DNA from: Ascidiaceihabitans sp039975415
GTDB lineage: Bacteria; Pseudomonadota; Alphaproteobacteria; Rhodobacterales; Rhodobacteraceae
Assembly: GCF_039975415.1 (NCBI RefSeq)
Contig: NZ_JBDWHD010000014.1
Length of the DNA: 64,000 bases
Reading direction: 5' to 3' (one strand)
Shown: one piece after another, positions 61,629 through 64,000 of the stretch
Layout of the letters: each line of letters starts with the position of its first letter
Numbering within the stretch: the stretch's first letter is position 1
Translations under genes and position numbers: made by a program
Notes under the pieces: generated by a model
The model's database searches: none
What the model was told of the DNA's origin: nothing
Seen by the model: the letters and a program-made list of their open reading frames with translations, nothing else

Positions 61629-61650
61629 CCCCTTAGCTTGAGTGACGCTG

Positions 61651-63015
61651 ATGACGAAAATCACCTTTATCGGGGCTGGTTCCACGATTTTCATGAAGAA
61701 TATCGTGGGCGACGCGCTGTTGACACCTGCGCTGGCAGACAGCCACTTTGCCTTGATGGACATTGATGCAGACCGTTTGGCCGAAAGCGAAATGGTGGCG
61801 CGCTCCATGATCAAAACCCTGGGCACCGGGGCGAAAGTTACCACCCACACAGATCGCCGCGAAGCGTTGGCGGGTGCAAATTTCGTTGTGACCGCATTCC
61901 AGGTCGGCGGCTACGATCCCTGCACCATCACCGACTTTGACATCCCCAAAGCCTACGGGTTGCGCCAGACCATCGCCGACACGCTGGGCGTCGGTGGCAT
62001 CATGCGCGGCCTGCGCACGGTGCCTGTGCTGTGGGGCGTGGCCGAAGACATGATGCAGCTGTGCCCCAACGCCACGCTGCTACAATATGTGAACCCGATG
62101 GCGATCAACACATGGGCGCTGGCCGAACGCTTTCCGCGTCTCAAACAGGTGGGCCTGTGCCATTCCGTGCAAAACACAGTGCACGAAATGGCGCATGATC
62201 TGGAGATACCGCAAGCCGACATCCGCTATAAAGTGGCGGGTGTGAACCACGTTGCATTCTTCACGCGGCTGGAACAGGATATGGGCGACACCATGCGCGA
62301 CCTGTATCCGCTACTGCGCCAAGGCTATGCGTCGGGGGCGCTGCCCAAACCGCCCCTGCTGATGCCGCGTTGCGCCAACAAGGTACGCTACGAGGTGATG
62401 GATCAGCTGGGCTATTTCTGCACCGAAAGTTCTGAACATCTGGCCGAATACGTGCCGTGGTTCATCAAGGAAGGGCGCGAAGACCTGATCGAAGACTTTT
62501 CGATCCCTTTGGACGAATATCCCACGCGCTGTATCGAACAGGTGGCCAACTGGAAGGAACAGGCCAAAGCTTTGCAAACCGACAGCGACACAGACGGCGG
62601 CATCGAAGTCGCCAAAAGCCACGAATTCGCGTCAGAACTGATGAACGCCATCGTCACCAACCAACCTTATGAGCTGTATGGCAACCTGCCCAACACAGGG
62701 CAAATCCCGCAATTGCCGATGGGGGCCGCGGTGGAAACACCCTGCATGGCCACGTCCAACGGTATACAGCCCACCGTCGTCACAGACATCCCGCCCCAAC
62801 TGGTGGCGCTGATGCGCACACAGATCAATGTGCAGGAATTGACGGTGCGCGCATTGGTGGACGAAAACCCCGAACACATCTACCACGCCGCCATGATGGA
62901 CCCGCACACCGCCGCCGAATTGGACTTGCGCCAAATCAGGGCGATGGTGGATGATCTTTTGAAAGCCCACGGCGATTGGCTGCCCGCCTTCGCCCGCAAA
63001 GCAAAGGCCGCATAA
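61651..63015 (+). CDS. Glycoside hydrolase family 4 enzyme, alpha-galactosidase/alpha-glucosidase type
   Basis: 454 residues from the ATG at 61651 (a GTG three codons earlier is possible). GH4 enzymes use NAD+ and Mn2+ and an oxidation-elimination mechanism. TKITFIGAGSTIFMKNI is the NAD site. The metal ligands are in GLCHSVQNT (Cys) and VAGVNHVAFF (His), giving the MelA/AglA group. The neighbouring galactose-type catabolic genes favour an alpha-galactosidase. Cytoplasmic. TAATG overlap with the next gene. Confidence 0.92.
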   Translation: MTKITFIGAGSTIFMKNIVGDALLTPALADSHFALMDIDADRLAESEMVARSMIKTLGTGAKVTTHTDRREALAGANFVVTAFQVGGYDPCTITDFDIPKAYGLRQTIADTLGVGGIMRGLRTVPVLWGVAEDMMQLCPNATLLQYVNPMAINTWALAERFPRLKQVGLCHSVQNTVHEMAHDLEIPQADIRYKVAGVNHVAFFTRLEQDMGDTMRDLYPLLRQGYASGALPKPPLLMPRCANKVRYEVMDQLGYFCTESSEHLAEYVPWFIKEGREDLIEDFSIPLDEYPTRCIEQVANWKEQAKALQTDSDTDGGIEVAKSHEFASELMNAIVTNQPYELYGNLPNTGQIPQLPMGAAVETPCMATSNGIQPTVVTDIPPQLVALMRTQINVQELTVRALVDENPEHIYHAAMMDPHTAAELDLRQIRAMVDDLLKAHGDWLPAFARKAKAA

Positions 63016-63785
63016 TGGATAAAACCGCTACGTTTCACGACCTCAAAGGGGCGTCTGTTTATGTGACAGGCGGCGGGTCCGGCATTGGGGCCGCGATCAC
63101 GGAAGGGTTCTTGGCCCAAGGGGCAAAGGTGGCGTTTATTGGGCGTTCCGATGCGTCCAAGTTCGTGGCCGAGATGGAGATGAAACACGGGAATGCGCCC
63201 CTGTTCCTGCAAGGCGACATCACCGACACCGCACATTTGAAAAAGACGATGCAGCAGGCGGAAAAGGCGCACGGGCCTATCACCGTTCAGGTGAACAACG
63301 CCGCCAACGATGACCGCCACGCGCTGGACAAAGTCACAGAAGATTATTGGGACTGGATGCAGGCCATCAACCTCAAATCCTACTTCTTTGCCTGCCAAGA
63401 AGCCGCGCGGCAGATGCAAAAGGCAGGGCATGGGTCCATCATCAATTTCAGTTCTATCAGCTACATCATGGGGGGCGCGGGCTACACCGCTTACACCACG
63501 GCAAACGCCGGGATCACCGGCATGTCGCGCAGTCTGGCCCGTGAACTGGGGCCTGACAAAATCCGCGTAAACGCTTTGGCCCCCGGCTGGGTGCTGACGC
63601 AAAAGCAGTTGGACAAATGGGCCGACCCCGACGCACTGGCCGCGCATCTGGACCGCCAATGCCTGAAAGACCACCTGGCCCCGCAAGACATCGTGGACGC
63701 AGTTCTGTTTCTGGCCTCAAACACCAGTCGCATGATGACAGGTCAGTGTATGGTTGTGGATGGCGGCGTGGTGGTGACAGGGTGA
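63015..63785 (+). CDS. SDR sugar dehydrogenase, probably galactose 1-dehydrogenase
   Basis: 256 residues from the ATG at 63015. TGGGSGIGAAITEGF is the cofactor site, VNNAANDDRH the NNAx motif, and SSISYIMGGAGYTAYTTANA carries the catalytic Ser and YxxxxN variant: the sequence reads YTTANAG, so Tyr is followed after three residues by an Asn where Lys is usual. The end VVDGGVVVTG is typical. Placed between GH4 and dgoK, it may oxidise the released hexose. Its substrate is inferred from the neighbours only. Confidence 0.8.
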   Translation: MDKTATFHDLKGASVYVTGGGSGIGAAITEGFLAQGAKVAFIGRSDASKFVAEMEMKHGNAPLFLQGDITDTAHLKKTMQQAEKAHGPITVQVNNAANDDRHALDKVTEDYWDWMQAINLKSYFFACQEAARQMQKAGHGSIINFSSISYIMGGAGYTAYTTANAGITGMSRSLARELGPDKIRVNALAPGWVLTQKQLDKWADPDALAAHLDRQCLKDHLAPQDIVDAVLFLASNTSRMMTGQCMVVDGGVVVTG

Positions 63786-64000
63786 GCCGACCTGATTGGA
63801 TAGCTGCCGATTGGGGCACCTCGCACCTGCGCGTTTGGGCCATGCAAGGCGGCACGGTTCTGGACAAAGCACAGTCAGATGCGGGCATGGCAAAGCTGGA
63901 CGCGGCGCAATTTGAAGGGGCTTTGCTGGACCTGATCGGACCATGGTTGGGTGACAGCACACTTACAGTCGTCGCCTGCGGCATGGTTGGCGCACGACAA
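63782..64000 (+). CDS. dgoK: 2-dehydro-3-deoxygalactonokinase, N-terminal part
   Basis: 73 codons until the window ends. It begins with GTG at 63782 inside GTGA, overlapping the SDR stop. WIAADWGTSHLRVWAM is the phosphate-binding start of DgoK, followed by GMAKLDAAQFEGALL and VVACGMVGARQ, the conserved GMxG. The enzyme phosphorylates 2-dehydro-3-deoxygalactonate in the De Ley-Doudoroff galactose pathway. The 3-prime part and probably the aldolase lie beyond the edge. Confidence 0.9.
   Translation, partial: MSRPDWIAADWGTSHLRVWAMQGGTVLDKAQSDAGMAKLDAAQFEGALLDLIGPWLGDSTLTVVACGMVGARQ

Overview
The window reads as one contiguous chromosomal piece of an alphaproteobacterium, most likely a marine Rhodobacteraceae (Roseobacter group). 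This rests on recognisable family traits: the chvI-chvG-hprK-PTS-rapZ block divergent from pckA, the short alphaproteobacterial HprK, an ethylmalonyl-CoA pathway dehydrogenase, the cobalamin adenosyltransferase/ETF/3-hydroxybutyryl-CoA dehydrogenase neighbourhood, and small families typical of this group (twin-TM small protein, DUF1491, DUF6473). No rRNA, tRNA, insertion sequence, prophage or CRISPR array was found. Coding density is high and many genes overlap by 1-8 bases in operons.

Layout. 1-137: start of a tuf gene. 264-3324: lipoprotein, M48 protease and DUF898 membrane protein. 3502-7519: parC, divergent from an SH3 protein and an SDR. 7593-12180: twin-TM protein, cobalamin adenosyltransferase, etfBA, DUF6473 protein, 3-hydroxybutyryl-CoA dehydrogenase. 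12234-19528: acyltransferase, then ChvI/ChvG, HprK, RapZ, EIIA and HPr facing pckA. 19609-26045: GNAT-like protein plus HTH protein (unknown pair), XRE and TetR regulators, TauE exporter, methylsuccinyl-CoA dehydrogenase, META lipoprotein. 26029-32191: minus-strand operon pdxJ, Dabb, acpS, two lepB, rnc, era, DUF1491, recO. 32338-36182: rpoZ, rel/spoT, DUF2062, folK. 36331-40813: NYN protein, an SDR gene remnant, ispH, RidA, LysE, DUF3429, methyltransferase, rnhA. 40827-43579: small membrane protein, fmt and three consecutive peptide deformylase paralogues. 43681-49917: C-S lyase, MATE pump, PepSY membrane protein with partner, and a glutathionyl-hydroquinone reductase type GST. 49948-54055: a zinc-type operon (Zur, His-rich ZrgA-like protein, ABC ATPase, FtsX-like permease, two DUF3299 proteins). 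54165-56367: 3-hydroxyisobutyrate-dehydrogenase-like enzyme and a reductive-dehalogenase-like iron-sulfur protein. 56442-64000: an IclR-controlled sugar ABC importer, GH4 glycosidase, SDR sugar dehydrogenase and the start of 2-dehydro-3-deoxygalactonokinase.

How it fits together. The central part joins carbon-state signalling (HPr/EIIA/HprK/RapZ, ChvGI) with gluconeogenesis (pckA) and acyl-CoA oxidation feeding ETF. The right part is accessory transport and catabolism: probable Zur-controlled zinc uptake, and probable uptake and splitting of an alpha-galactoside followed by non-phosphorylating galactose oxidation. The most notable observations are a third deformylase that has lost its metal-ligand cysteine and catalytic glutamate, a signal peptidase fused to a DUF805 membrane domain beside an ordinary lepB, the Zur-box-headed zrg-like operon with duplicated DUF3299 genes, a short soluble reductive-dehalogenase-like protein, and a clear inverted-repeat operator before the TetR gene.
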